A stretch of DNA of 5,805 nucleotides, taken from Betaproteobacteria bacterium (lineage in GTDB: Bacteria; Pseudomonadota; Gammaproteobacteria; Burkholderiales; UBA9220). How positions within the stretch are numbered: the stretch's first letter is position 1; the number at the start of each line of letters is the position of its first letter. Location of the stretch: assembly GCA_003519965.1 (NCBI GenBank), contig DOVS01000287.1, positions 1 through 5,805 on the forward strand, given 5' to 3'. Below the pieces are notes generated by a model, which made no database searches, was not told where the DNA came from, and was given only the letters and a program-made list of their open reading frames with translations. Shown here piece after piece: positions 1 to 5,805 of the stretch. Made by a program: the position numbers and the translations under genes.

Positions 1-2013
1 AAGCAGCGCGCGGGCAATGGCCAGGCGTTGTTTTTGGCCGCCGGACAGCCCCGCGCCGCGTTCGCCGATTTCGGTTTGGTAGCCTTGGGGCATTGTCTCG
101 ATGACATCGTGAATTTCCGCCATGCGGCAGGCGTGCGCGATTTGTTCGAAGGTGGAGTGGGGGTTGGCCATCAGCAGGTTGTCGTAGAGGGTGCCGGAAA
201 ACAGGATGGTTTCCTGCGGCACCACGCCGAAATGGTGGCGCAGTTCGTTGGCGGAGAGGTGGCGGATGTCGTTGCCGTCGATTTTGATGGCGCCGCCGGA
301 GGGGATGAAGAAGCCTTGCAGCAATTTGGCGAAGGTGCTTTTGCCCGAACCGGACGGCCCCATGATGGCGACGACTTGGCCGGGGGCGACGTTGAGGTTG
401 AAGTCTTGGTAGAGAAAGGGATGTTCTTCGTCGTAGCGGAAGCTTAGCGCGTTGATTTCTATTTTCCCCTGGCCGCCGCGCGAGCGGGTGGGGAGGATGG
501 TGTAGGGTTCCGGCGGCGCGTCCATGATGTCGCCCAGCCGCTGCACCGAAAGGTTGGCTTGCTGAAATTGCTGCCATAGGCCTACCAGGCGCAGCATCGG
601 CTGGGAAACGCGGGCGGCGAACATTTGAAAGGCGACCAGCATGCCGATGGTGAAGTTGTCGCCGCGCATTACTTGGTAGGCGCCGAAGACGAGGATGAAC
701 AAGGACATCATTTGCTCCAGGCCGTTGGAGACGACGTTGTAGGTGTTGGCGATTTGGCGCACGCCAAAGCCGGAGCGCAGGTAGTCGGCGAGATAATCGC
801 TGTAGCGCGTGTTGATTTGAGGCTCGAGTTGCAGGCTTTTGACGGTTTCCAGCCCCGCTACGTATTCGGTGGCGAACGCTTGGTTGCGGGCGCCCAGCAG
901 GAATTGCTCGTTAAGCCGGTCGCGGAACACCGGCGCCATGAATAGGCTGAGAACGACGATGAGCGCCATTAAGGTGAGGGCGATCAGGGTGAGCTGCACG
1001 CTGTAGTAGAACATGATGCCGATGAAGATCGCCAGGAAGGGCAGGTCGAGTATTAGGGTGACGGCGGCGCTGGCGATGAATTCGCGGATGTTTTCCACGC
1101 CGCGCAAGCGGGCGGTGACGACGCCGGTGGGCCGGTGCTCGAAGTAGCGCGGCGATAATTTAAACAGGTGCTCGAAGACCGCCGCACCCAGCACCGCGTC
1201 CACGCGGTTGCCGGTGTGCAGCACCAAATATTGGCGCACCCAACTGAGCAGCGACGAAAACAGCATGAAGACCGCCAGGCCGATGGCGATGACGATGAGG
1301 GTGTCTTTGGTGCGGTGGACGATGACTTTATCGATGACGACTTGGGTAAACAACGGTGTGCCCAACGCCAGCAGTTGGATGACCAGCGAGGCGATCAGCA
1401 CGTCGCGCCAGACGCGTTTGTGTTTTAACAGCTCGGGGACGAACCAGCGAAAGCCGAAGCCGCCCGATCCCGCCAACGCGCCGTCTGGGTCTTTGATTGC
1501 GGCGGCTTCGGGGGCTAGTTGAAACGCCGTGCCGGCGTAGCGGCCGGCGAACGCGGCATGGGATAGGGTTTTCGGTTTGTTGGTTCCGGCCTCGAACAAG
1601 GTGAGGCCGTTATCGTCGATCTGGACGACGATGCTGGGCCGGTATGCGGCGGGTTCTGTTTTCGGCGGCGTTTCCGCACCGGACGCCGGGCTGGCGTCCG
1701 CGGGTTCCGCGGCCGGTGCTTCGCGCACGATGACCAGGCAGGGCAAGTGCAGCGTGGCCAGTGTGTCGGCGGCGCATTCCTGGCGCTTGATTTTGAAACC
1801 GAGGGCGCGCGCGGCGTGAATCAGCGTATCGGCAGTGTAGGGCGGCGGAAATTGCTTAATCAGCAGTTCCGGGTCGAAGGGTTTGCGGTGCAATGCACAA
1901 AAACTGCCCATGGCCCAGGCGGCGTCCTCGACGGAAAAGTCATAGGATGGCGCTTGTCGGCGAGGCGTGCGCGGCCAGCGCTTGACCGCCGCCTTAAACA
2001 GTCGGCGCGGCAT
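1..2013 (-). CDS. Type I secretion system permease/ATPase (HlyB/LapB class), C-terminus cut by window edge
   Basis: This is an inner-membrane ABC exporter that would power one-step secretion of an unfolded protein through an adaptor and a TolC-like channel. The window holds 671 codons from the ATG at 2013. Domains in order: an N-terminal C39-peptidase-like domain (about 25-150), an ABC transmembrane region (about 190-500) and a nucleotide-binding domain from about 520. Visible motifs are Walker A GPSGSGKST (552-560), the Q-loop Gln in VVPQE (Q600) and the signature LSGGQ (656-660). Walker B and the H-loop lie beyond the edge. From memory of HlyB, similarity is clear throughout, for example TPLFTQVVIDKVIVHR (219-234). 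The positions of the peptidase Cys and His hold other residues (near D30 and S127), so the domain should bind substrate without cutting it. An Ala/Pro-rich insert (about 99-123) interrupts that domain. The start has only a weak GGGGA 10 bases upstream; the frame stays open to a stop at 2260-2262 but offers only GTG/TTG starts. Gln and Asp codon choice differs from the aarF-like gene. Confidence 0.95.
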   Translation of the reverse strand, partial: MPRRLFKAAVKRWPRTPRRQAPSYDFSVEDAAWAMGSFCALHRKPFDPELLIKQFPPPYTADTLIHAARALGFKIKRQECAADTLATLHLPCLVIVREAPAAEPADASPASGAETPPKTEPAAYRPSIVVQIDDNGLTLFEAGTNKPKTLSHAAFAGRYAGTAFQLAPEAAAIKDPDGALAGSGGFGFRWFVPELLKHKRVWRDVLIASLVIQLLALGTPLFTQVVIDKVIVHRTKDTLIVIAIGLAVFMLFSSLLSWVRQYLVLHTGNRVDAVLGAAVFEHLFKLSPRYFEHRPTGVVTARLRGVENIREFIASAAVTLILDLPFLAIFIGIMFYYSVQLTLIALTLMALIVVLSLFMAPVFRDRLNEQFLLGARNQAFATEYVAGLETVKSLQLEPQINTRYSDYLADYLRSGFGVRQIANTYNVVSNGLEQMMSLFILVFGAYQVMRGDNFTIGMLVAFQMFAARVSQPMLRLVGLWQQFQQANLSVQRLGDIMDAPPEPYTILPTRSRGGQGKIEINALSFRYDEEHPFLYQDFNLNVAPGQVVAIMGPSGSGKSTFAKLLQGFFIPSGGAIKIDGNDIRHLSANELRHHFGVVPQETILFSGTLYDNLLMANPHSTFEQIAHACRMAEIHDVIETMPQGYQTEIGERGAGLSGGQKQRLAIARALL

Positions 2014-2057
2014 CAGCGGGTTGTCCCCGGCCGCGAGACGGCGCTGGCCGGAAAGCC

Positions 2058-2074
2058 CGCCCCGCGTCGGGGCG
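2058..2074 (-). repeat. Strong GC hairpin in the leader of the secretion gene
   Basis: CGCCCCG (2058-2064) and CGGGGCG (2068-2074) form a perfect 7-bp stem around a 3-base loop. It lies 45 to 61 bases upstream of the secretion-gene ATG and would be in its 5' leader if transcription starts further upstream. No T-run follows on either strand, so it is not a standard intrinsic terminator. It could slow or modulate translation or transcript decay, or be a chance product of high GC content. Confidence 0.4.
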
Positions 2075-2506
2075 TGAGTGTGCGCGCGAACGGCGTCGTC
2101 GGGAGAGGGTGCGCGCCAGCGCGGACGATGGCCTTGCGCTTCGCCGGGCGCCGCGAGACAAGGAGAGGCGGACAAAGGGCCGGCTTGCGGGCGCAACACG
2201 GCCCACCGGGTAAGTTTTCCGCGGCTAAAAGACGGACTCGCCGTGTTTGGCGGATCCCTTTAATTGGCTTGGTTTTCCGGATGTAAGAAAGCGGTAAAAG
2301 ATGCTGTTTCCGGGCGCTGCCTGACGCTTGCAAAAGCGATTCCCCTTATTGTTTTACTTCCTGTTCACTTCGGGTAATGCAGGTACTGCCAGATTTATTG
2401 GCGCAAGTTTGAAGAGAATGCGCGCCACTTGTCAAGCCCAGCAAGGGTTTTGGACTGATCGCCGACGAAAAAAACCTAAAAATCGGGGGCGGCGGATGCG
2501 TTTTTG

Positions 2507-2523
2507 CATTGGAATACCCAATG
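2507..2523. repeat. Operator-like inverted repeat CATTGG-N5-CCAATG
   Basis: Two perfect 6-bp arms, CATTGG (2507-2512) and CCAATG (2518-2523), flank AATAC. The dyad overlaps the first hexamer of the phased direct-repeat array by two bases. Its size suits a dimeric helix-turn-helix regulator. No T-run follows, and it sits in the AT-richer core of the intergenic region. The function is inferred from form and place only. Confidence 0.35.
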
Positions 2524-2558
2524 TTACGAAATGTTACTGATGTGTTTCTATATGTTTC
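2522..2558. promoter_or_regulatory. Four helically phased TGTTWC direct repeats (candidate activator array)
   Basis: TGTTAC occurs at 2522 and 2532, and TGTTTC at 2543 and 2553. The start-to-start steps are 10, 11 and 10 bases, close to one DNA turn, so all copies face the same side of the helix. Read on the minus strand they are GAAACA, GAAACA, GTAACA, GTAACA. Tandem GWAAC-like half-sites about 10 bases apart are the known architecture of OmpR/PhoB-family response-regulator sites, and GTTACAT/GAAAC elements resemble OmpR sites upstream of E. coli ompF. By that analogy the array would face the secretion gene. However, a weak -10-like AATAAA (2585-2590) lies on the plus-strand side, so the regulated gene is undecided. 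Confidence 0.45.
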
Positions 2559-2564
2559 GTCCAC

Positions 2565-2578
2565 GCCGATCGGCCGAT
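2565..2578. repeat. Two overlapping 10-bp perfect palindromes
   Basis: GCCGATCGGC (2565-2574) and ATCGGCCGAT (2569-2578) are each self-complementary and share six bases. They follow the phased hexamer array after a gap of six bases. They could be a second binding site or simply GC-rich coincidence; nothing else supports a function. Confidence 0.2.
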
Positions 2579-2668
2579 GCGAAAAATAAAGGACCGCGTT
2601 GGCGGCCGCACGAGAAACGCGGGAAATCTGTCTTGTTCGCCGTCCGCTTTTTAGCGCGGCCGGTTGCG

Positions 2669-2718
2669 GGCAACGGTTTGCCGCGCGCGGGTCGTTGAAG
2701 CGCACGCAACGGTTTGCG
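2669..2718. repeat. Pair of short dyads sharing GCAACGGTTTGC
   Basis: The 12-mer GCAACGGTTTGC occurs exactly at 2670-2681 and 2706-2717, 36 bases apart. Each copy is a dyad (GCAA/TTGC around CGGT) that extends by one more matched pair. The outer pair is G-C in the first (GGCAA..TTGCC, 2669-2682) and C-G in the second (CGCAA..TTGCG, 2705-2718), so the flanks differ while pairing is kept. This suggests twin operators or small hairpins upstream of the alanine-rich gene; the arms are short, so chance is possible. Confidence 0.3.
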
Positions 2719-2860
2719 CTTAAATGCGGTATCGGGGCACAATGGATGCGCGCTATTGTCGGGACGCCGGGCGTTGGTCGGCTTCACGTTTTTCCGCGGG
2801 CGGCAAGGCGGCGAAAGGAATCCGTTGTGTTCCACGGATTGGGTTCGGTTAACCGGGATG

Positions 2861-2866
2861 AGGAGG
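2861..2866 (+). promoter_or_regulatory. Strong Shine-Dalgarno site AGGAGG
   Basis: AGGAGG ends 7 bases before the ATG at 2874, close to ideal strength and spacing. It fixes the start of the alanine-rich gene and indicates high translation initiation. By contrast, the downstream AarF-like gene has no comparable site. Confidence 0.85.
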
Positions 2867-2873
2867 AGCGGCC

Positions 2874-3542
2874 ATGGCGGAAGAGCGACAGACGGCGTTA
2901 ACCCCCGAGCGCATCCGCGAGGCCGCCGCCGCGGCCGTGGCGGCGGGCGGAGATATTCGCGGCCAGGTTCGCCGCCTCGCGCTGCAAGCGTTCAAGGCGC
3001 GCCGCTTGGATCCCCAGGCGATTAACGCGGTGATGCGCGCGGTGACGGAAGGGATCGGCCTCGGCGCCGTCAGTCCGTCGAGCGGCGTCGGCAGCGCGCT
3101 CGCCGATGGGGTGCAGGGGCTGGACGACGCATTGAAGAAAGCGGCCGAGGCCATTTCCCTGGCGCTCCAGCAATTGGCCGCCCAGTCGCAGGATTTTACC
3201 GCGCGCGATTTGCGGCCCTCGCTAGATCATCTGAAACGGCTCGAGGAGGATTTCGTGGCGACGGTGCATGCGGTTGGCGGTCAGTCCGGCGCGCAAGTTA
3301 AGCAATCTTTGACGGATATTGCCGCGCATATGGCGCGCGCCGGCACCGACACCGGCGGCGCGCTCCGGGCGGCGGCGGAGCCGTTGAGCAATCGCTTGAA
3401 TGCGGCGGCGGCCGAAGCGGGCGCCGCCGGCGCGCAGGCGGCGCAGGATGTCGGCCTGCGCCTGGCCGCCCTGGCGGGCGGTATTCTGGCGGGAATGGCG
3501 GACGCAATACACGAGGAAACGCCGCCGCGGCAAGACGGCTAA
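2874..3542 (+). CDS. Alanine-rich helical protein of unknown function, paired with the AarF-like gene
   Basis: The product is 222 residues, of which 53 (24%) are alanine. I do not recognise a characterised function; it may belong to a DUF6781-type family of uncharacterised proteins, but that is from memory and unverified. It looks almost wholly alpha-helical. A charged N-terminal part runs to about residue 60, a Gly/Ser-rich break covers about 61-80, and long amphipathic stretches follow (about 82-105, 112-135, 141-156). A very Ala-rich segment (about 162-190) leads to a mildly hydrophobic tail (about 193-212) too weak to call a membrane span. There is no signal peptide, Cys pair or catalytic motif. 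The shape recalls phasin-like or lipid-surface helical proteins, without sequence proof. The start is set by AGGAGG 7 bases upstream. The stop lies 6 bases before the AarF-like ATG, implying an operon and possibly a shared process. Codon statistics and the strong ribosome site make it a real gene. Confidence 0.88.
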   Translation: MAEERQTALTPERIREAAAAAVAAGGDIRGQVRRLALQAFKARRLDPQAINAVMRAVTEGIGLGAVSPSSGVGSALADGVQGLDDALKKAAEAISLALQQLAAQSQDFTARDLRPSLDHLKRLEEDFVATVHAVGGQSGAQVKQSLTDIAAHMARAGTDTGGALRAAAEPLSNRLNAAAAEAGAAGAQAAQDVGLRLAALAGGILAGMADAIHEETPPRQDG

Positions 3543-3548
3543 GCCCCG

Positions 3549-5228
3549 ATGCTCTGGGAAACGTTCAACGTGGTGCGGGATATTCCCCGCCTTCACGAAA
3601 TCACCACGGTGCTGATTCGCTACGGCCTGGGGGACATGGTGCGGCGGATGGGTCTCGCCGGGGTGTTGGAGCGTGCCGGCCGGATACTCCATTGGAAAGC
3701 GTCCAGCGAGATTCTGCACCTGGAGCCGGCGGTGCGGGCGCGCCGCGCCCTGGAGGATTTGGGCCCGGCTTTTGTCAAGTTGGGCCAGGTGCTCGCCACG
3801 CGGGTGGATTTATTTTCGCCGCCGTGGATCGCCGAGTTCGAGAAGTTGCAAAGCGACGTGCCGCCGGTTCCCTTCGAGACCTTGATCCCGGTGCTGGAAA
3901 CGGCGCTGGGGCGCTCGCCGTTCGCGGTGTTCCAGGATTTGCGCACCGACGCCGCGGCGGCGGCGTCCATCGCCCAGGTGCATCGGGCGGCGCTGGCGGA
4001 TGGCGCCCCCGTTATTCTGAAAATCCGTCGTCCCGGCATTCGGGCGAAGATCGAGGCGGATTTGCGTATTCTGGCGCATCTTGCCGCGCTGCTGGAATCC
4101 GAAGTCCCGGAAAGCCGCCGTTACCGGCCGTCCCAGGTGGCCGCCCAGTTTGCCCGGTCGCTGCGGCGGGAGCTGGATTTGGCGCGCGAGGCCCGCAATA
4201 TCGAGCGCTTCGCGCGTAATTTCGCCGGCGACGAAACCATTGTCATCCCCCAGGTCTACCGAGAATGGACAAGCGAAACCCTCAATGTTCAAGCGTTTGT
4301 CGAGGGCGTCCCTGGAAATGGCTTGGCGGCGGCGCGGGCCGCCGGTTACGATCTTCCCTTGCTGGCGAAGCGCGGCGCCGACGCGGTGCTGCGGATGATT
4401 CTCATGCACGGCTTTTTCCATGCCGATCTGCACGCCGGCAATCTTTTTTATTTGCCGGGCAACCGGATCGCCATTGTCGATTTCGGCATGGTGGGGCGAT
4501 TGTCGGAAGAACGCCGGCATCAGTTGGTGGATTTGCTGGCCGCGCTGACGAATCGGCGCGACGATGTGCTGCTCGACGTGCTGCTGGAGTGGGCCGAAGC
4601 CGCCGCCGTGGACGAGGCGAAGCTGGCGAGCGATATGAATGAACTGGTGTTCAATTACGAGAACGTACCGCTCAAGGAGGTGCGCATTAACGCGGTGCTG
4701 GGCGAATTAACCGCCATTATGCGCGAGCATTCGCTATCGCTTCCCCCCGATTTGGCGCTGTTGTTCAAGGCGCTGATTACGCTGGAAGGCTTGGGGCGGC
4801 AAATTGATCCCGAATTCGACATGGTGGCGCATATCGAGCCGTTCGTGCGCCGCGTTATCGCGCAGCGCTATGCGCCCGAGGCGTTATGGAGCCGCGGCAA
4901 GCGCAATCTGCGGGATGTGTTGTCGCTGTTTTCCTCCGTTCCCCGCGATCTCTCCCGGTTGCTCAAGGAGGCGCGGCGCGGGCGGGTGCGCATCGATTTG
5001 GACTTGAAGCGGCTGGATCATTTCGGCGCGCAATTGGATCGCAGTGCTAATCGCTTAACACTGGGCATTATCACGGCGTCATTGGTGATCGGTTCGTCGA
5101 TCGTGATGACCGTTTCCGGCGGGCCGACGCTATTCGGGCTGTCTTTGTTCGGCCTGCTCGGCTTTATCATCGCCTTTGCCAATAGTCTTTGGATTATTTT
5201 TTCCATTTGGCGCGCGAAGAAGGATTAA
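3549..5228 (+). CDS. AarF/UbiB (ABC1/COQ8) family kinase-like membrane protein
   Basis: This is a 559-residue member of the atypical kinase-like family that includes UbiB and COQ8. Those proteins act as membrane-bound ATPases supporting ubiquinone synthesis or related lipid handling. Visible family marks: KLGQ (77-80, the KxGQ motif) followed by an ATRVDLF stretch, an Ala-rich nucleotide loop AAAASIAQVH (136-145), the putative ATP Lys in VILKIRRPG (K158), ELDLAREA (208-215), a catalytic-loop motif HADLHAGN (291-298) and DFG (311-313). The C-terminus has two hydrophobic helices (about 503-521 and 526-553). Length is close to E. coli UbiB (546), whose C-terminal layout is similar. The gene is not beside ubiE/ubiJ here, so a role in quinone synthesis is not shown and it may be a paralogue. 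HADLHAGN has Ala where HPGN is usual. No good Shine-Dalgarno is visible; the ATG is 6 bases after the upstream stop, so translation may be coupled. Confidence 0.95.
   Translation: MLWETFNVVRDIPRLHEITTVLIRYGLGDMVRRMGLAGVLERAGRILHWKASSEILHLEPAVRARRALEDLGPAFVKLGQVLATRVDLFSPPWIAEFEKLQSDVPPVPFETLIPVLETALGRSPFAVFQDLRTDAAAAASIAQVHRAALADGAPVILKIRRPGIRAKIEADLRILAHLAALLESEVPESRRYRPSQVAAQFARSLRRELDLAREARNIERFARNFAGDETIVIPQVYREWTSETLNVQAFVEGVPGNGLAAARAAGYDLPLLAKRGADAVLRMILMHGFFHADLHAGNLFYLPGNRIAIVDFGMVGRLSEERRHQLVDLLAALTNRRDDVLLDVLLEWAEAAAVDEAKLASDMNELVFNYENVPLKEVRINAVLGELTAIMREHSLSLPPDLALLFKALITLEGLGRQIDPEFDMVAHIEPFVRRVIAQRYAPEALWSRGKRNLRDVLSLFSSVPRDLSRLLKEARRGRVRIDLDLKRLDHFGAQLDRSANRLTLGIITASLVIGSSIVMTVSGGPTLFGLSLFGLLGFIIAFANSLWIIFSIWRAKKD
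5225..5228. other. Shared TTAA: overlapping stop codons of convergent genes
   Basis: The palindrome TTAA supplies the plus-strand stop TAA (5226-5228) of the AarF-like gene and the minus-strand stop TAA (5227-5225) of the P-loop kinase gene. The genes therefore overlap tail to tail by 4 bases. No intergenic terminator can fit between them, so each transcript must run into the other gene before ending. Confidence 0.9.
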
Positions 5229-5805
5229 CCGCGCAGGCGGTGCGGCGATGGGCGCTTGAGGAAGGCGCGCACGGTTTCCGCGCCGGCCGTTTCGGCATCG
5301 ATGCGCAGGGCGCAGTGCTGTTCTTCGACGTCGAGCGGCTCCCGACTAGCGATTTGCCGCTCGAGCACCGGCAAGCCGGCTTCCGAGGCGTCCCCGCCGG
5401 CGGCCGTGCGCTGGCGAATCCGCGTGCGCAAGACATGCGCCTCCGCCTGAACGTCGAGGATAACGAAAGGAGTGTCGCATGCATCCGCTAGGCGGCGCGC
5501 CATTTCCCGCTGATCGCGCCGTAGGAAGGCGGCGTCGAGGATAACGGGATAGCCGGCGGCGAGCGTTTCGCGCCCCAGCGCCATCAGCCGCTGGTAGGTT
5601 TGCCGTCCCGCCTCCGGGGTGTACAGTCCGGCGCCGGGCGCCGATTCGCTGCGGGCTTCCGCCGGCAGACCGAACAGCCGCTTTCTTTCCACGTCGGAGC
5701 GGATGCGGACAGCCCCCAGCGACGCCGCCAGCGGCTGGCTCAGCGTACTCTTGCCCGACCCGGACAAGCCGTGGGTAATGGCCAGAAACGGCGCGGAGCG
5801 GCGGG
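5225..5805 (-). CDS. C-terminal P-loop kinase domain of an APH/ATP-binding fusion protein, 5' end cut by window edge
   Basis: The visible part is 192 complete codons ending in TAA at 5227-5225; the frame stays open to the right edge, so the N-terminus is missing. It contains Walker A GLSGSGKS (5770-5747), then RSDVERKRLFG, the strand-plus-acidic element VILDAAFLRRDQRE, and a LID-like region with DASEAGLPVLERQ. This order matches the predicted P-loop kinases (COG0645 type) usually fused behind an aminoglycoside-phosphotransferase-like domain in proteins of about 500 residues; that N-terminal domain would lie past 5805. The substrate is unknown and the phosphotransferase resemblance does not imply antibiotic resistance. 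The TTG at 5767 is the Leu of the Walker A motif, not a start, because conserved residues continue upstream (FLAITHG). The gene converges on the AarF-like gene, overlapping it by 4 bases. Confidence 0.9.
   Translation of the reverse strand, partial: RRSAPFLAITHGLSGSGKSTLSQPLAASLGAVRIRSDVERKRLFGLPAEARSESAPGAGLYTPEAGRQTYQRLMALGRETLAAGYPVILDAAFLRRDQREMARRLADACDTPFVILDVQAEAHVLRTRIRQRTAAGGDASEAGLPVLERQIASREPLDVEEQHCALRIDAETAGAETVRAFLKRPSPHRLRG

Larger units (their letters stand above)
2014..2873. other. Long non-coding region between the divergent secretion and AarF-unit genes
   Basis: This 860-base stretch separates two divergent units and should hold the promoters of both. ORFs here are rich in Arg/Pro/Ala, lack recognisable domains and mostly lack ribosome binding sites, so I see no credible gene. 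Base composition is uneven: about 2014-2260 is very GC-rich, about 2280-2600 is clearly richer in A and T, and GC-rich sequence returns after that. The AT-richer core holds the best regulatory candidates (2507-2590). I could not assign a convincing -35/-10 pair to either gene. No tRNA, terminator with a T-run, or insertion-sequence ends were seen. Confidence 0.75.

Noticed and set aside
1747..2286. Plus-strand open frame of 179 codons
   Set aside because: It lies mostly opposite the secretion gene, whose frame is strongly supported by homology, and its translation is Arg/Gly-rich with no known motif.
2013..2333. Minus-strand open frame of 106 codons whose TGA overlaps the secretion-gene ATG (TGATG)
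   Set aside because: The overlap looks like translational coupling, but the product is Arg/Pro-rich with no domain and the start has no clear ribosome site. It is the kind of frame that high GC content produces by chance.
2325..2338. Hairpin CGCTT-GCAA-AAGCG as a terminator
   Set aside because: The stem is only 5 bp and no T-run follows on either strand. No gene ends nearby.
2694..2724. TTGAAG with TTAAAT as a sigma-70 promoter for the AarF unit
   Set aside because: The spacer is 19 bases and both hexamers match poorly, so it is not better than chance in this sequence.
2548..2835. Minus-strand open frame of 95 codons in the intergenic region
   Set aside because: It is Arg/Pro/Lys-rich with low complexity, spans the repeat elements, and shows no ribosome site or homology I can recognise.
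2599..2901. Plus-strand open frame of 100 codons overlapping the start of the alanine-rich gene
   Set aside because: It has no domain, is Arg-rich, overlaps the well-supported downstream start in another frame, and lacks a good ribosome site.
3810..4520. Minus-strand open frame of 236 codons opposite the AarF-like gene
   Set aside because: It is an antisense shadow of a gene with complete family motifs; its own translation has no recognisable domain.

Overview
The window carries four protein genes and one long non-coding stretch from a GC-rich bacterium, most plausibly a proteobacterium. The evidence is an HlyB/LapB-class type I secretion ATPase, an AarF/UbiB-family kinase-like protein with two C-terminal membrane helices, and a P-loop kinase of the aminoglycoside-phosphotransferase/ATPase fusion type. 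The gammaproteobacterial or betaproteobacterial assignment is inference; the sequence contains no rRNA or other direct taxonomic marker.

Layout. Positions 1-2013 (minus strand) hold most of a type I secretion permease/ATPase. It is complete at its N-terminus and cut by the left window edge just after the ABC signature motif. Positions 2014-2873 form an 860-base stretch with no credible gene. It contains several repeats of operator or leader type, the best being four TGTTWC hexamers one helical turn apart. Positions 2874-5228 (plus strand) form a compact two-gene unit: an alanine-rich helical protein of unknown function with a near-perfect ribosome binding site, then the AarF/UbiB-like gene 6 bases later. 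Positions 5225-5805 (minus strand) are the C-terminal part of an APH/P-loop kinase gene that runs off the right edge. It converges on the AarF gene so closely that both stop codons lie in one TTAA.

How the genes relate. The secretion gene points away from the other three and uses visibly different codons, so it probably belongs to a separate functional unit (adaptor, outer-membrane and substrate genes would lie beyond the left edge), possibly of different ancestry. The alanine-rich protein and the AarF-like protein look co-transcribed and may work together at the membrane on an isoprenoid/quinone-related or other lipid process; that is inference. I found no CRISPR array, tRNA, rRNA, insertion sequence or clear intrinsic terminator. 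The most interesting leads are the helically phased repeat array and the unknown-protein/AarF pair. Nothing here proves a new system.
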